Assembly: GCA_945830575.1 (NCBI GenBank)
Contig: CALZZE010000001.1
Coordinates: 1-64,000, forward strand
Length of the DNA: 64,000 bases
Reading direction: 5' to 3'
Source of the DNA: an uncultured Subdoligranulum sp.
GTDB lineage: Bacteria; Bacillota; Clostridia; Oscillospirales; Ruminococcaceae
Below are positions 16,503 through 29,162 of this stretch, piece by piece. Position 1 is the stretch's first letter, and the number at the start of each line of letters is the position of its first letter. The translations under genes were made by a program, and so were the position numbers. The notes under the pieces are model-generated. The model was not told where the DNA came from and made no database searches. It saw only the letters and a list, made by a program, of their open reading frames with translations.

Positions 16503-18926
16503 ATGAAAGTACCATTCAGCTGGCTCAAGCAGTACGTGGACATCGACGTGACTGCCCAGGAGCTGGAAGATAAACTGTTTGACTGCGGCTTTGAGGTGGA
16601 GGAGCGCATCGATCTGGGCGCCGACATCCACAAGGTCGTGGTGGGCGTTGTGACCGACTGCGTGCCCCAGGAGGGCACCCATCTGCACATCTGCAAGGTG
16701 GACTGCGGCGACTACGGCCATGATATCCAGATTTCCACCGGCGCGCCCAACGTCTACGCCGGCATGCACACCGCGGCGGCGCTGGACGGCTCCACACTGC
16801 CCGGCGGCATCAAGATCAAGGCCAAGCCCCTGATGGGCGTGGAGTCCAACGGCATGCTCTGCTCCGGCGAGGAGCTGGGCCTCAATGAGGACCTGTACCC
16901 CGGCGCGGAGGTCTACGGCCTGCTGGACCTGCCCAAGGACACTGTGCCCGGCACCCCCATCCAGCAGGTGGTGGGGCTGGACGATTCCATTTTTGACATC
17001 TCCATCACCGCCAACCGGGCGGACTGCCAGAGCGTTCTGGGCATCGCCCGGGAGGTGGCGGCGGCGCTGGGCAAGCCTCTGACCATGCCCGCCACCGACT
17101 ACACCGTCAGCGATTACGTGGACGAAAAGCTGAGCATCACGGTGGAGGCCCCCGACCTGTGCCCCCGCTATCTGGGTCATTATGTGCGCAACATCACGCC
17201 GGGCACCTCGCCCCGCTGGATGCGCCGTCAGCTGGCGCTGTGCGGCCTGCGCAGCATCTCCAACGTGGTGGACATCACCAACTACGTGATGCTGGAGATC
17301 GGCCAGCCCATGCACGCCTTTGACATGGATACGCTGGAAAGCCACCAGATCATTGTGCGCCGCGCCGCTGAGGGCGAGGGCATCACCACGCTGGACGGCA
17401 AGGAATTCACGCTGACCCCCGACAATCTGGTCATCTGCGACGGCCACAAGCCGGTGGCGCTGGCGGGCATCATGGGCGGTCTGAACTCCGAGATCAAGGA
17501 CACCACCACCCAGCTGCTGTTTGAATCCGCCAAGTTCGCCCGGGACAACATCCGCAAAACCGCCCGCAGCCTTGGTCAGAACACCGATGCCTCCAGCCAC
17601 TACGAGAAGGGCATCAGCGAGTACACCACCGAGCTGGGCATGGCCCGCGCCCTGCACCTGATTCAGGAGTTGGGCTGCGGCGAGGTGACTGCCACCCACT
17701 TTGACTGCTCCGCCGGGGCCTCCCGGGAGGGCAAGCGGTTCACCGCCAAAATCAGCCGCATCAACGCCATTCTGGGCATCGAGGTGCCTCAGAACGAGGT
17801 GCTGTCCATCCTGCGCCGCCTTGCTTTTGAGGTGGAGCTGATGGAGGACGGCGACACCATGCAGGTGGTGGCTCCCCGCTGGCGGGAGGACATCGAGATC
17901 GGCGAGCCGGATCTGGCCGAGGAGGTCATCCGGGAATACGGCTACGACCACATCAAGCCCACCTTCTTGAAGGCGGCGCAGGTCACCACCGGCGGCCTGG
18001 CGGCGGAGCAGCAGCGCACCGCCCGGCTGAAAAAGGCCATGTGCGCCCAGGGTTTCTACGAGGCCATGACGCTGGCCTTCTATGCGGACGCCGATCTGGA
18101 CATGCTGCACATCGCCCCCGATGCGCCGGAGCGCAAGGTCATCCGGCTGCTCAATCCGCTGTCCTCCCATCTCACCATCATGCGGCCGCTGTTGGCGCCC
18201 TCGCTGCTGAACAGCGCCGTGGGCAACCTGCGCAATGGCAATGCGGCGGGCCGCCTGTTCGAGCTGTCCAACATCTACCTGCCCCGGCAGCTCCCTGTCA
18301 CCGAACTGCCGGAGGAGCGCCCCCATCTGGGCTTTGTGGCCTTCGGCCCCGACGAGGATTTCTTCACCCTCAAGGGCGCGCTGGAGGGCGTGGGCGAAGC
18401 GTTCGGCATCACCTTCGAGGTGGAGCGCGCCGCCGATGTACCCTGGCTGCATCCCGGCCAGTCGGCGTATCTGGTGTGTGACGGCGAGCGGGTGGGCGTT
18501 TTCGGCCGCCTTGCCAACGATGTGACCGCCGAGCTGAAGCTGCCCAAGGACAGCCGCACCAACCTGAACATTCTGCTGGGCGAAGTGGACTACGCCGCCC
18601 TGATGCGCCATGCCTGCTGCAAGCTGTGCTACCGTCCGCTGTCCCCGTTTGCCACGGTGGAGCGCGATCTGGCGCTGGTGGTGGACGAGGGGATGACCTG
18701 CGGCGCCATCGTGGACGCCATCCGCCATGCCTGCCCGCAGGTGCATAAGGTGGAGCTGTTCGATGTGTACCGGGGCGAAAAGCTGGGCGCAGGCAAAAAG
18801 AGCATGGCCTTCCGGCTGTACTTCCAGCCCGCCGACAAGGCGCTGGAGCCCGCTGACATCGACCGCTTTGTCAAGAAGATCCTTGGCAACCTGAAATACA
18901 AGCTGGGCATCGAGATCCGCGAGTGA
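16503..18926 (+). CDS. pheT: phenylalanyl-tRNA synthetase beta subunit
   Basis: An 807-residue beta subunit of normal length. Domains in order: N-terminal tRNA-binding EMAP-like domain (about 40-150), B3/B4 editing domain (about 210-370), B5 DNA-binding-like domain (about 400-475), catalytic-like core, and C-terminal FDX-ACB anticodon-binding domain (about 715-807). GGGGAGG precedes the ATG. It is translated from the same T-box-controlled mRNA as pheS and ends at a strong terminator. Confidence 0.97.
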   Translation: MKVPFSWLKQYVDIDVTAQELEDKLFDCGFEVEERIDLGADIHKVVVGVVTDCVPQEGTHLHICKVDCGDYGHDIQISTGAPNVYAGMHTAAALDGSTLPGGIKIKAKPLMGVESNGMLCSGEELGLNEDLYPGAEVYGLLDLPKDTVPGTPIQQVVGLDDSIFDISITANRADCQSVLGIAREVAAALGKPLTMPATDYTVSDYVDEKLSITVEAPDLCPRYLGHYVRNITPGTSPRWMRRQLALCGLRSISNVVDITNYVMLEIGQPMHAFDMDTLESHQIIVRRAAEGEGITTLDGKEFTLTPDNLVICDGHKPVALAGIMGGLNSEIKDTTTQLLFESAKFARDNIRKTARSLGQNTDASSHYEKGISEYTTELGMARALHLIQELGCGEVTATHFDCSAGASREGKRFTAKISRINAILGIEVPQNEVLSILRRLAFEVELMEDGDTMQVVAPRWREDIEIGEPDLAEEVIREYGYDHIKPTFLKAAQVTTGGLAAEQQRTARLKKAMCAQGFYEAMTLAFYADADLDMLHIAPDAPERKVIRLLNPLSSHLTIMRPLLAPSLLNSAVGNLRNGNAAGRLFELSNIYLPRQLPVTELPEERPHLGFVAFGPDEDFFTLKGALEGVGEAFGITFEVERAADVPWLHPGQSAYLVCDGERVGVFGRLANDVTAELKLPKDSRTNLNILLGEVDYAALMRHACCKLCYRPLSPFATVERDLALVVDEGMTCGAIVDAIRHACPQVHKVELFDVYRGEKLGAGKKSMAFRLYFQPADKALEPADIDRFVKKILGNLKYKLGIEIRE

Positions 18927-18934
18927 TGCCGCGG

Positions 18935-18970
18935 GAGGGGGACCGCTGTGCGCAGCGGCCCTCTCTTTTT
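18935..18970 (+). terminator. terminator of pheST
   Basis: GAGGGGGACCGCTG (18935-18948), loop TGCG, CAGCGGCCCTCTC (18953-18965) with one bulged A, then TTTTT. Confidence 0.85.
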
Positions 18971-18995
18971 CATGGGGGCAAACGACAGCATTCCC

Positions 18996-19025
18996 TTGCA
19001 ATCGAACCACAAAACGTGTTATAGT
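18996..19025 (+). promoter_or_regulatory. promoter of the sortase gene
   Basis: TTGCAA (18996-19001), 18 nt, TATAGT (19020-19025), 40 nt before the start codon. Confidence 0.65.
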
Positions 19026-19064
19026 GTAGGAAATGGAACGGAAACTGTGAAAGGAAGGGGAATC

Positions 19065-19970
19065 ATGGCCAGAATGCACCGCCGCCGGAAGGAACCGGCT
19101 CCCGCGGCGCCGCTGTACGGCGAGCCGACCGGGTTTTACGATCAGGACCACGACGCGGATTTTGAGGCCCGGCAGAGCGCCAAAGCCAGACGCCGCCGCA
19201 GTGACCGCCTGTACACCGCGGCGATGGTGGTGTTCGCAGCCATCTTTCTGGTGAGCGGTGGGATGCTGGTGAAACGGTTTCTGGAGGATCGCAAAACGGA
19301 AACACAGTTTTCCGATTTGGCGGCCCTGATCGACACCACCGCCCCCGCCGAGCCGGCCCCGGAGGAGGAGCCGATGGAATCCAATGCTGCCAAGTTTGCC
19401 GCGCTGAAAGCCAGGAACGCGGAATTCATCGGCTGGATCCGTATTGACGGTACCAGTCTGGATTACCCGGTCATGTACTCGCCCACCCGGGAGGATTTTT
19501 ACTTAAAGCACGATTTTGAGGGCAATTACAGCGATTACGGCGTGCCCTATCTGGACGAAAACTGCAAAATGGACGCCGGCGGCCAATCCGACAATCTGGT
19601 GGTATACGGCCACAATATGAAAACCGGTACCATTTTCGGCTGCCTGACGGAATATAAAAAGGAAAGCTGGTATGCCCATCACCCCGTCATCACCTTTGAC
19701 ACGCTGTACGGGGATGCGGAGTACGAGGTGTTCGCCGCCTTCGCCATCGATGTGGAGACCGACCAGAGCTTTTTGTACAACGAATATCTGGACGTGAGCC
19801 AGACCAAATTCGACGAGTATGTGGCCGAGGTCCGCCGCCGCAGCGATGTGAAAACCGACATCGTCCCCCGGTACGGCGACCAGCTGCTGACGCTGTCCAC
19901 CTGTGAGTATTCCACCGCCAACGGCCGGTATGTGGTGGTGGCAAGGCGGGTCGAAGCGGAGAATGCCTAA
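19065..19970 (+). CDS. srtB: class B sortase
   Basis: A 301-residue membrane-anchored transpeptidase. A basic N-terminal tail and one membrane segment (about 45-67) are followed by the extracellular sortase fold. Catalytic residues are visible: His in NLVVYGHNMKTG, Cys in LLTLSTCEYS (TLxTC motif) and Arg in NGRYVVVARR. The class B subgroup is supported by DYPVMYSPTREDFYLKHDFEG-type spacing (in part: DYPVMYSPTREDFYLKHDF). The ATG at 19065 has AAGGAAGGGG upstream. No substrate with a sorting motif lies nearby, so it probably serves proteins encoded elsewhere. Confidence 0.93.
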   Translation: MARMHRRRKEPAPAAPLYGEPTGFYDQDHDADFEARQSAKARRRRSDRLYTAAMVVFAAIFLVSGGMLVKRFLEDRKTETQFSDLAALIDTTAPAEPAPEEEPMESNAAKFAALKARNAEFIGWIRIDGTSLDYPVMYSPTREDFYLKHDFEGNYSDYGVPYLDENCKMDAGGQSDNLVVYGHNMKTGTIFGCLTEYKKESWYAHHPVITFDTLYGDAEYEVFAAFAIDVETDQSFLYNEYLDVSQTKFDEYVAEVRRRSDVKTDIVPRYGDQLLTLSTCEYSTANGRYVVVARRVEAENA

Positions 19971-20003
19971 GATTCTTAAGAAAAATAGGGAAAAGTCCTT
20001 GTA

Positions 20004-20057
20004 AAATTTTGCAAAATTTCAAAAAGTATTGCCCATCAGGGCAAAATATGGTATTCT
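20004..20057 (+). promoter_or_regulatory. promoter of the glmS leader RNA with two palindromes
   Basis: TTGCCC (20029-20034), 17 nt, TATTCT (20052-20057). The -35 is the left half of a perfect inverted repeat TTGCCC-ATCA-GGGCAA (20029-20044), and a 16-bp palindrome AAATTTTGCAAAATTT lies at 20004-20019. Both look like protein-binding sites; no regulator is identified. Confidence 0.6.
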
Positions 20058-20060
20058 AAA

Positions 20061-20155
20061 TGTGCGCGAGACTCTTGTTCGTGGTGTAAGAAACAGGAAA
20101 AAGGGAATGCGCACGGCGGGCAGCCGTTGCCCTTGACGGCTGCCCGTTTTATTTC
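20061..20155 (+). promoter_or_regulatory. structured leader RNA with terminator before glmS
   Basis: The predicted transcript begins at a closing stem GTGCGC (20062-20067) / GCGCAC (20109-20114). An inner stem of about six pairs (CTTGTT with AACAGG) and a purine-rich internal loop lie within it. Immediately after is an intrinsic terminator, CGGGCAGCCGT (20117-20127) / ACGGCTGCCCG (20136-20146) plus TTTTATTT. The glmS start is 56 nt downstream with no obvious second promoter. The layout suggests a transcription-terminating riboswitch or a short independent RNA. It does not show the conserved core of the glmS ribozyme, and I cannot match it to a known class. Confidence 0.55.
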
Positions 20156-20211
20156 AGAAAACTTTCGTTTGATTTTGAATAGAATACATCAGAGGATCGG
20201 GAGGGATTTGT

Positions 20212-22053
<1,842 letters not shown>

Positions 22054-22110
22054 TTACGATGAAATGTGGGAAATTGAGAAGTATCGGATGCTTCTTGTTT
22101 CCTGAGCCGG

Positions 22111-24093
<1,983 letters not shown>

Positions 24094-24097
24094 GCCA

Positions 24098-24724
24098 ATG
24101 TACCAACGTTATTGTAAACGGCTGCTGGATTTTGTGCTGTCTCTGGCGGCCTGCATCGTGCTGGCGCCCGTCATGCTGGCCATCGCCGTCTGGATCAAGC
24201 TGGACTCCCCGGGGCCGGTATTTTTCCGTCAGCGCCGGGTGGGCGCGCACAAGACCCATTTCAACATTTTGAAATTCCGCACCATGCGGGGCGACACCCC
24301 CCATGATGTGCCCACCCATCTTCTGAAAAACGCCGACAGCTACATTACCAAAAGCGGTGCGTTTCTGCGCAAGACCAGCCTGGACGAGCTGCCCCAGATC
24401 TACAACATTCTGGTGGGGGAGATGGCCATCATCGGCCCGCGCCCGGCGCTGTACAACCAGTATGATCTCATCGAGGCGAGGGACAGGGTTCACGCCAACG
24501 ATGTGCGTCCCGGCCTGACGGGTCTGGCGCAGGTCAACGGCCGGGACGAGCTGCCCATCGATGTGAAGGCCCGCTATGACGGCGAGTACGCCGCCAACAT
24601 CACCTTTTTGGGCGATATGAAGATCTTTTTCGGCACGTTTGGTTACGTGTTCCACCGCAAGGGCGTGGTGGAGGGCGGCACCGGCGCACTGGAGGAACAG
24701 CAAAAGGCCGGAAAGACCAAATGA
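24098..24724 (+). CDS. initiating phosphoglycosyl transferase (PglC/WcaJ catalytic type)
   Basis: A 208-residue bacterial sugar transferase (PF02397). One reentrant/N-terminal hydrophobic helix (about 8-35) precedes the catalytic core: SPGPVFFRQRRVG, ILKFRTMRGDTP, KTSLDELPQIYNILVGEMAIIGPRP and RPGLTGLAQVNGRDEL. It moves a phospho-sugar from a UDP-sugar to undecaprenyl phosphate. Size and partner indicate the small monotopic PglC type. AAGGAGG lies 9 nt before the ATG at 24098. With the dehydratase it would begin a surface glycan; the later glycosyltransferases are not in this window. Confidence 0.92.
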   Translation: MYQRYCKRLLDFVLSLAACIVLAPVMLAIAVWIKLDSPGPVFFRQRRVGAHKTHFNILKFRTMRGDTPHDVPTHLLKNADSYITKSGAFLRKTSLDELPQIYNILVGEMAIIGPRPALYNQYDLIEARDRVHANDVRPGLTGLAQVNGRDELPIDVKARYDGEYAANITFLGDMKIFFGTFGYVFHRKGVVEGGTGALEEQQKAGKTK

Positions 24725-24770
24725 GTGGTTTTGGCACTTTCCGTCATTTTGACCAACAAATTTCTGGCAC

Positions 24771-24796
24771 AAAGCCCCCCAAAAGGGGCTTTTTTT
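24771..24796 (+). terminator. terminator of the sugar-transferase operon
   Basis: AAAGCCCC (24771-24778), loop CCAAAA, GGGGCTTT (24785-24792), then a run of T. Confidence 0.85.
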
Positions 24797-24848
24797 GCGC
24801 AAACTTCAAAAATAACCAAGAAAATATTGTTTTTTTCGTTAAAATATG

Positions 24849-24877
24849 TTGCAAAAGCCAAGCGAATTGTGTAAAAT
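24849..24877 (+). promoter_or_regulatory. promoter of the CdaR/PucR-type regulator
   Basis: TTGCAA (24849-24854), 17 nt, TAAAAT (24872-24877). The remaining AT-rich 100 nt to the start codon has no clear hairpin. Confidence 0.6.
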
Positions 24878-24979
24878 ATACATATACCTTGGGTTGAATT
24901 ATGGCAATGTTACGGTCGGCGGTTTTCACAAAACGGAACGGCAGGCCCGTAAACGATAGAAAAAGAGGAGAGGCTACCA

Positions 24980-26065
24980 ATGGCGAACAGGGTATTCCAG
25001 AATGTGGTCTATCAAATGAAGGATGCACTTGATCGTGTGGTGGGTGTTGTGGATGACACCGGCACCGTCATTTCCTGCTCAGAGCTGGGCCAGATCGGGG
25101 AAATGCGGGACGGCTTTGCCGCGGCCCGGCTGACGGCGGGGGATGCCTTCATCCGTGACGGCTACGCCTATCATCAGTTCTCCAACGCCAAGCACAACGA
25201 CTACGCCGCCTTTGTGGAGGGCACCGACAGTGTGTCCGAGCAGTTTGCGGCCATGCTGTCCATCAGCCTGCAAAGCATCAAGCAGTACCACGACGAGAAG
25301 TTTGACAAAACCAACTTCATCAAAAACGTGGTACTGGACAACATCCTCCCCGGCGACATCTACGCCAAAGCCCGGGAACTGCATTTTGTGTCGGATGTGC
25401 AGCGTGTGGTGCTGCTCATCCGTGTCACCTCCGGCACCGACATCTCCGCCTACGATGTGGTGTCCAGCCTGTTCCCCGACAAGCAGAAGGACTTTGTGTT
25501 CAACATCTCCGAGACCGACACCGTCCTTGTCAAGGAAATCAAGCCGGACAACAGCACCCGGGATATGGAAAAGCTGGCCGCCTCCATTGTGGATACCCTG
25601 CAGGGCGAGCATTACATCAAGGCCGTGGTGGGCATCGGCACGCCCATCGGCAACATCAAGGACTTGGCCTCCAGCTTCAAGGAAGCCCAGATCGCCATGG
25701 AGGTGGGCAAGGTCTTTGACACCGAGCAGCAGGTCATCTCCTACGATCATCTGGGCATTGCCCGCCTCATTTACCAGCTGCCCACCACCCTCTGCGAGGC
25801 CTTCCTCCGGGAGGTGTTCAAGCAGGAGAGCATCGATTCCCTCGATCAGGAGACACTGTTCACCATCCAGCGGTTCTTTGAGAACAACCTGAACGTGTCC
25901 GAGACTAGCCGCGGTCTGTTCGTCCACCGCAACACGCTGGTCTACCGTCTGGAAAAAATCCGCAAGCTTACCGGGCTTGACCTGCGCAATTTCGATGATG
26001 CCATCATCTTCAAGGTGGCGCTGATGGTCAAAAAGTACCTCTCCGCCAATCCGGCCCGGTACTGA
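24980..26065 (+). CDS. CdaR/PucR-type transcriptional regulator
   Basis: A 361-residue cytoplasmic regulator. The N-terminal part (about 1-110) looks like a small-molecule sensor (VVGVVDDTGTVISCSELG). A GGDEF-like middle region follows. The C-terminal HTH_30 domain is clear: VSETSRGLFVHRNTLVYRLEKIRKLTGLDLRNF, shown in part as FVHRNTLVYRLEKIRKLTG. Relatives sense sugar acids or purine breakdown products. No target operon is adjacent. GGAGAGG precedes the ATG; a terminator follows. Confidence 0.87.
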   Translation: MANRVFQNVVYQMKDALDRVVGVVDDTGTVISCSELGQIGEMRDGFAAARLTAGDAFIRDGYAYHQFSNAKHNDYAAFVEGTDSVSEQFAAMLSISLQSIKQYHDEKFDKTNFIKNVVLDNILPGDIYAKARELHFVSDVQRVVLLIRVTSGTDISAYDVVSSLFPDKQKDFVFNISETDTVLVKEIKPDNSTRDMEKLAASIVDTLQGEHYIKAVVGIGTPIGNIKDLASSFKEAQIAMEVGKVFDTEQQVISYDHLGIARLIYQLPTTLCEAFLREVFKQESIDSLDQETLFTIQRFFENNLNVSETSRGLFVHRNTLVYRLEKIRKLTGLDLRNFDDAIIFKVALMVKKYLSANPARY

Positions 26066-26102
26066 GCGCAGACGGCATCCAATTTTTAACAAAGCTTTCA
26101 CA

Positions 26103-26136
26103 AACGGCGCAAACCTGCGGGTCTGCGCCGTTTTTC
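26103..26136 (+). terminator. terminator after the CdaR-like gene
   Basis: AACGGCGCA (26103-26111) pairs with TGCGCCGTT (26124-26132), then TTTT. The 26137-26255 stretch before ftsE is AT-rich; TTGACG at 26161 has no well-spaced -10, so I mark no promoter. Confidence 0.8.
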
Positions 26137-26255
26137 CTGTTGTGTGCCAGCCAAAAAAACTTGACGGACGGGCTGTTGTATGGTAAGTTATTATATGTAC
26201 CACTATGCGCGGTTTGGCAGCGTACAGGGCCGTGTAACATAACAGGAGCAAAGTA

Positions 26256-27008
26256 ATGATCGATTTTGAACACGTTTCCAAAACGTATGAAACACATAAT
26301 TCCGAGAATGTGGCGCTGGAGGACATCAGTCTGCATATCGATGAGGGCGAGTTTGTCTGGGTGCTGGGCCATTCCGGCGCGGGCAAATCCACCTTCATCA
26401 AGCTGATGCAGATGGAGGAGCGGGCCACCGGCGGCACCATCACCATCAACGGGCAGAACCTGAATAAGATCAAGCGCAAAAAGGTACCGTTCCTGCGCCG
26501 GGAGATGGGCGTGGTGTTTCAGGACTTCCGCCTCATCCCCACCATGACGGTGTATGAAAATGTGGCGTTTGCCATGCGCGTCACCAACATTTCCACCAAG
26601 CACATCAAGTCCCGCGTGCCCTTTGCCCTGTCCCTTGTGGGGCTGGAGGACAAGATGGACCGCCTGCCGGACGAGCTTTCCGGCGGCGAGCAGCAGCGCG
26701 TGGCGGTGGCCCGGGCGCTGGTGCATGGCCCCAAGTTCATCATTGCGGACGAGCCTACCGGCAACCTGGACCCCGAAATGAGCATGGACATCATGCAGCT
26801 GTTCGAGGCCATCAACAAGGTGGGCATCACGGTGGTGGTGGTCACTCATGAGCACCAGCTGGTTCACAAGCTGGCGGCCAAGTATCACAACCGGATCATC
26901 ACGCTGGCGCACGGCCTCGTCAAGTCCGACACCGCCGACCCCCTTGTGGCCGAGGAATACGCCCAGCTTGCGGCGGAACGCGGCTATGAGGATGAAGAAT
27001 TCGTGTAA
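26256..27008 (+). CDS. ftsE: cell-division ATPase FtsE
   Basis: A 250-residue ABC ATPase. It has Walker A GHSGAGKSTFIKL, Q-loop VFQDFRLIPTMTVYENVAF (typical of FtsE), signature [15 protein letters not shown] and Walker B FIIADEPTGNLDPE. It works with FtsX to switch on a periplasmic peptidoglycan hydrolase during division or elongation. A slightly longer C-terminus than the 220-residue norm is rich in acidic residues. AGGAG precedes the ATG; ftsX starts 12 nt after its stop. Confidence 0.96.
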   Translation: MIDFEHVSKTYETHNSENVALEDISLHIDEGEFVWVLGHSGAGKSTFIKLMQMEERATGGTITINGQNLNKIKRKKVPFLRREMGVVFQDFRLIPTMTVYENVAFAMRVTNISTKHIKSRVPFALSLVGLEDKMDRLPDELSGGEQQRVAVARALVHGPKFIIADEPTGNLDPEMSMDIMQLFEAINKVGITVVVVTHEHQLVHKLAAKYHNRIITLAHGLVKSDTADPLVAEEYAQLAAERGYEDEEFV

Positions 27009-27020
27009 GAGGGTACAACC

Positions 27021-27926
27021 ATGCGATTTTCCAGTTTTACATATTTGGTAGGGCAGGGCCTGCACAATCTGAAAGCCAACCGGCTCATGACGCTGGCCTC
27101 CATGGGCGTGCTGACCGTCTGCATGCTGCTCATCGGCGCGGCGTTCCTGCTGGGCGCCAACATCGATGCCATGGTGGCCTACATCGGAGACCAGAACCAG
27201 ACCATCGTGTACATGGATCTGGGCGCCTCCGAGGAACAGCTGGCCGCCGCCGACGCAGCCATCCGCTCCACCGCCGGTGTGGTGGAGGTCAGCTACGTTT
27301 CCCCGCAGGAGGTGCTGGACCGCTACGCCGACATGCTCAAAGACTACACCAACCTGCGGGAGGCCTTTGAGGACGACAACCCCTTCAACCCCAACTATGT
27401 GGTGGTGGTGGACGACCCCAACCATATCTCGGATATCGCCGCCCAGCTGCGTACCATCGGCGGGGTGGAGGACGTGGTGGCCCCGGTGGAGATGTCCCGG
27501 CTGTTCGTCACGCTGCAAACCGCCATCAACTATGCCTGCTATGGCATCGTGGCGGTGCTGGCGCTGGTCAGCATGGTGGTCATCAACAACACCATTAAAA
27601 TCACCGTGTTCAACCGCCGCAAGGAGATCAACATTATGAAACTGGTGGGCGCCACCAACGGTTTCATCCGGTTCCCCTTCTTTGTGGAGGGCGTCACCTC
27701 CGGTCTGGTGTCGGCGGCGCTGGCCTCCGGCATCATCTGCGGCGCCTACTACGCGCTGACCCGCTGGTATGAGGAGAACCCCACCAACATTTCCCAGCTG
27801 TTCGGCGGCACACTGGTGCCGCTGCAGGACGTGTGGTATTATCTGGTCATCGGCTTTGCCGCGCTGGGCTTTGTGCTGTGCGGCATCGGCACCGCCACCA
27901 GCATCCGCAAGCATCTGAAGGTGTAA
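27021..27926 (+). CDS. ftsX: cell-division protein FtsX
   Basis: A 301-residue membrane protein with four membrane segments: one near 20-42, then an extracellular domain (about 43-170), then three near the C-terminus. LVGATNGFIRFPFFVEGV is the conserved stretch before the last segments. The large extracellular loop recruits an amidase activator or hydrolase; the M23 protein encoded 3 nt downstream is the obvious partner. Confidence 0.95.
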   Translation: MRFSSFTYLVGQGLHNLKANRLMTLASMGVLTVCMLLIGAAFLLGANIDAMVAYIGDQNQTIVYMDLGASEEQLAAADAAIRSTAGVVEVSYVSPQEVLDRYADMLKDYTNLREAFEDDNPFNPNYVVVVDDPNHISDIAAQLRTIGGVEDVVAPVEMSRLFVTLQTAINYACYGIVAVLALVSMVVINNTIKITVFNRRKEINIMKLVGATNGFIRFPFFVEGVTSGLVSAALASGIICGAYYALTRWYEENPTNISQLFGGTLVPLQDVWYYLVIGFAALGFVLCGIGTATSIRKHLKV

Positions 27927-27929
27927 GGT

Positions 27930-29150
27930 ATGAAACACGCAACATCCATCCGTCTGCGGCGCATCGGCTCGCTGCTGCTGGCGCTGCTGCTGACGCTGTC
28001 CGTGTCCTTTGCCAAGGCGACCCCCGCCCGGGCGGATGACAGACAGCAGGAACTGCAGCAGGCCAAGGAGGAGGCCCAGAACAAGCTCAACGAGATCAAC
28101 GCGGGCATCAAGGCGGCGCAGGCCAATCAGGCTGCCGCCGCCGAGCTGAAACAGCAGTATGCCCAGCAGGAGGCCGTCATCAAGAGCCAGATCACCATCC
28201 TCTATGAGCAGATCACCGCCATCAAGGAGCAGATCTCCAACAAGGAGACGGAGATTCAGGAAAAACAGCAGCAGATCGAGCAAAAGCAGGCGGAATACGA
28301 CGAACGGTTCGCCGGCTTTCAGGAACGTATGCGCGCCATGCAGCGGCTGGACAACGGCGGCGCGGTGGCGCTGCTGTCCCAGGCCACCAGCCTGTACCAG
28401 CTGCTGACCTTTTCCTCCACGCTGGAGCAGATCTCCACCAAGGACACGCAGATGTGCGAGGAACTGGAGAACCAGCGCATCGAGCTGAACCAACAGAAGG
28501 AGGCGCTGGAGACCGCCAAAGCGGAGCTGGAGGAGGCCCAGAACGAGCTGGAAAACCAGAACAGCCAGCTGGAGAGCAAGCGCGGCGAACTGGTGGCCAG
28601 CATGCAGGCGCAGAATGAAAAAATCTCTGCCGCCGAGGCGGAGGAGGCCGCGCTGGAAGTGGAGGCCGCCGAGGCCCGCAAGCAGCTGGATGCCGCCGCC
28701 GCCGCACTGGACGCCTACCTGAACGAGCAGGTGCGCAAATACGGCGACGCCGCCATCAAATGCTCGCTGAATTTTGGCCCGGCGCTGTCCACCTACAAGT
28801 ATATTTCCTGTGTGTTCGGTGCAGGCGGCCACCGCGGCACCGACTTTGCGGCCCCCGCCAACACGCCCATCTACGCGGTGGCGGACGGCATTGTCACCAC
28901 CGCCGCCAACCACTGGAGCTACGGCAACTACGTCCAGATCTACCACGGCAAGGACGATGACGGCAACACCTATTCCACTCTCTATGCCCATATGATCCAG
29001 TGGCCGTCGGTCAGCTCCGGGCAGCCCGTCACCAAGGGCACCATCATCGGCTATGTGGGCTCCACCGGCAATTCCACCGGCAACCATCTGCATCTGGAAA
29101 TGAAGATCAACGGTGTGCTGACCAATGCGGCCAACTACATTCCCCATTAA
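27930..29150 (+). CDS. EnvC-like coiled-coil M23 peptidase
   Basis: 406 residues: signal peptide (about 1-32), a long coiled coil (about 35-260, many Glu/Gln/Lys heptads, e.g. QEKQQQIEQKQAEYDERF), then a LytM/M23 domain (about 275-406). The zinc ligands appear intact: GHRGTDFAAPANTPIYA supplies His and Asp, and NHLHLEM supplies the HxH. It may therefore cleave peptidoglycan itself, unlike E. coli EnvC, which only activates amidases. Directly after ftsEX, so probably controlled by that complex. Confidence 0.93.
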   Translation: MKHATSIRLRRIGSLLLALLLTLSVSFAKATPARADDRQQELQQAKEEAQNKLNEINAGIKAAQANQAAAAELKQQYAQQEAVIKSQITILYEQITAIKEQISNKETEIQEKQQQIEQKQAEYDERFAGFQERMRAMQRLDNGGAVALLSQATSLYQLLTFSSTLEQISTKDTQMCEELENQRIELNQQKEALETAKAELEEAQNELENQNSQLESKRGELVASMQAQNEKISAAEAEEAALEVEAAEARKQLDAAAAALDAYLNEQVRKYGDAAIKCSLNFGPALSTYKYISCVFGAGGHRGTDFAAPANTPIYAVADGIVTTAANHWSYGNYVQIYHGKDDDGNTYSTLYAHMIQWPSVSSGQPVTKGTIIGYVGSTGNSTGNHLHLEMKINGVLTNAANYIPH

Positions 29151-29162
29151 AAGAGGTACCTC

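Noticed and set aside
15390-19151. A 1253-codon open frame on the minus strand opposite pheS and pheT
   Set aside because: It is the third-position shadow of two certain genes in GC-rich DNA, with low-complexity His/Gly/Leu/Gln composition and no ribosome site.
19971-20211. A glmS ribozyme before glmS
   Set aside because: The region lacks the ribozyme's conserved cleavage-site and core sequences and instead has a short stem-closed RNA plus an intrinsic terminator.
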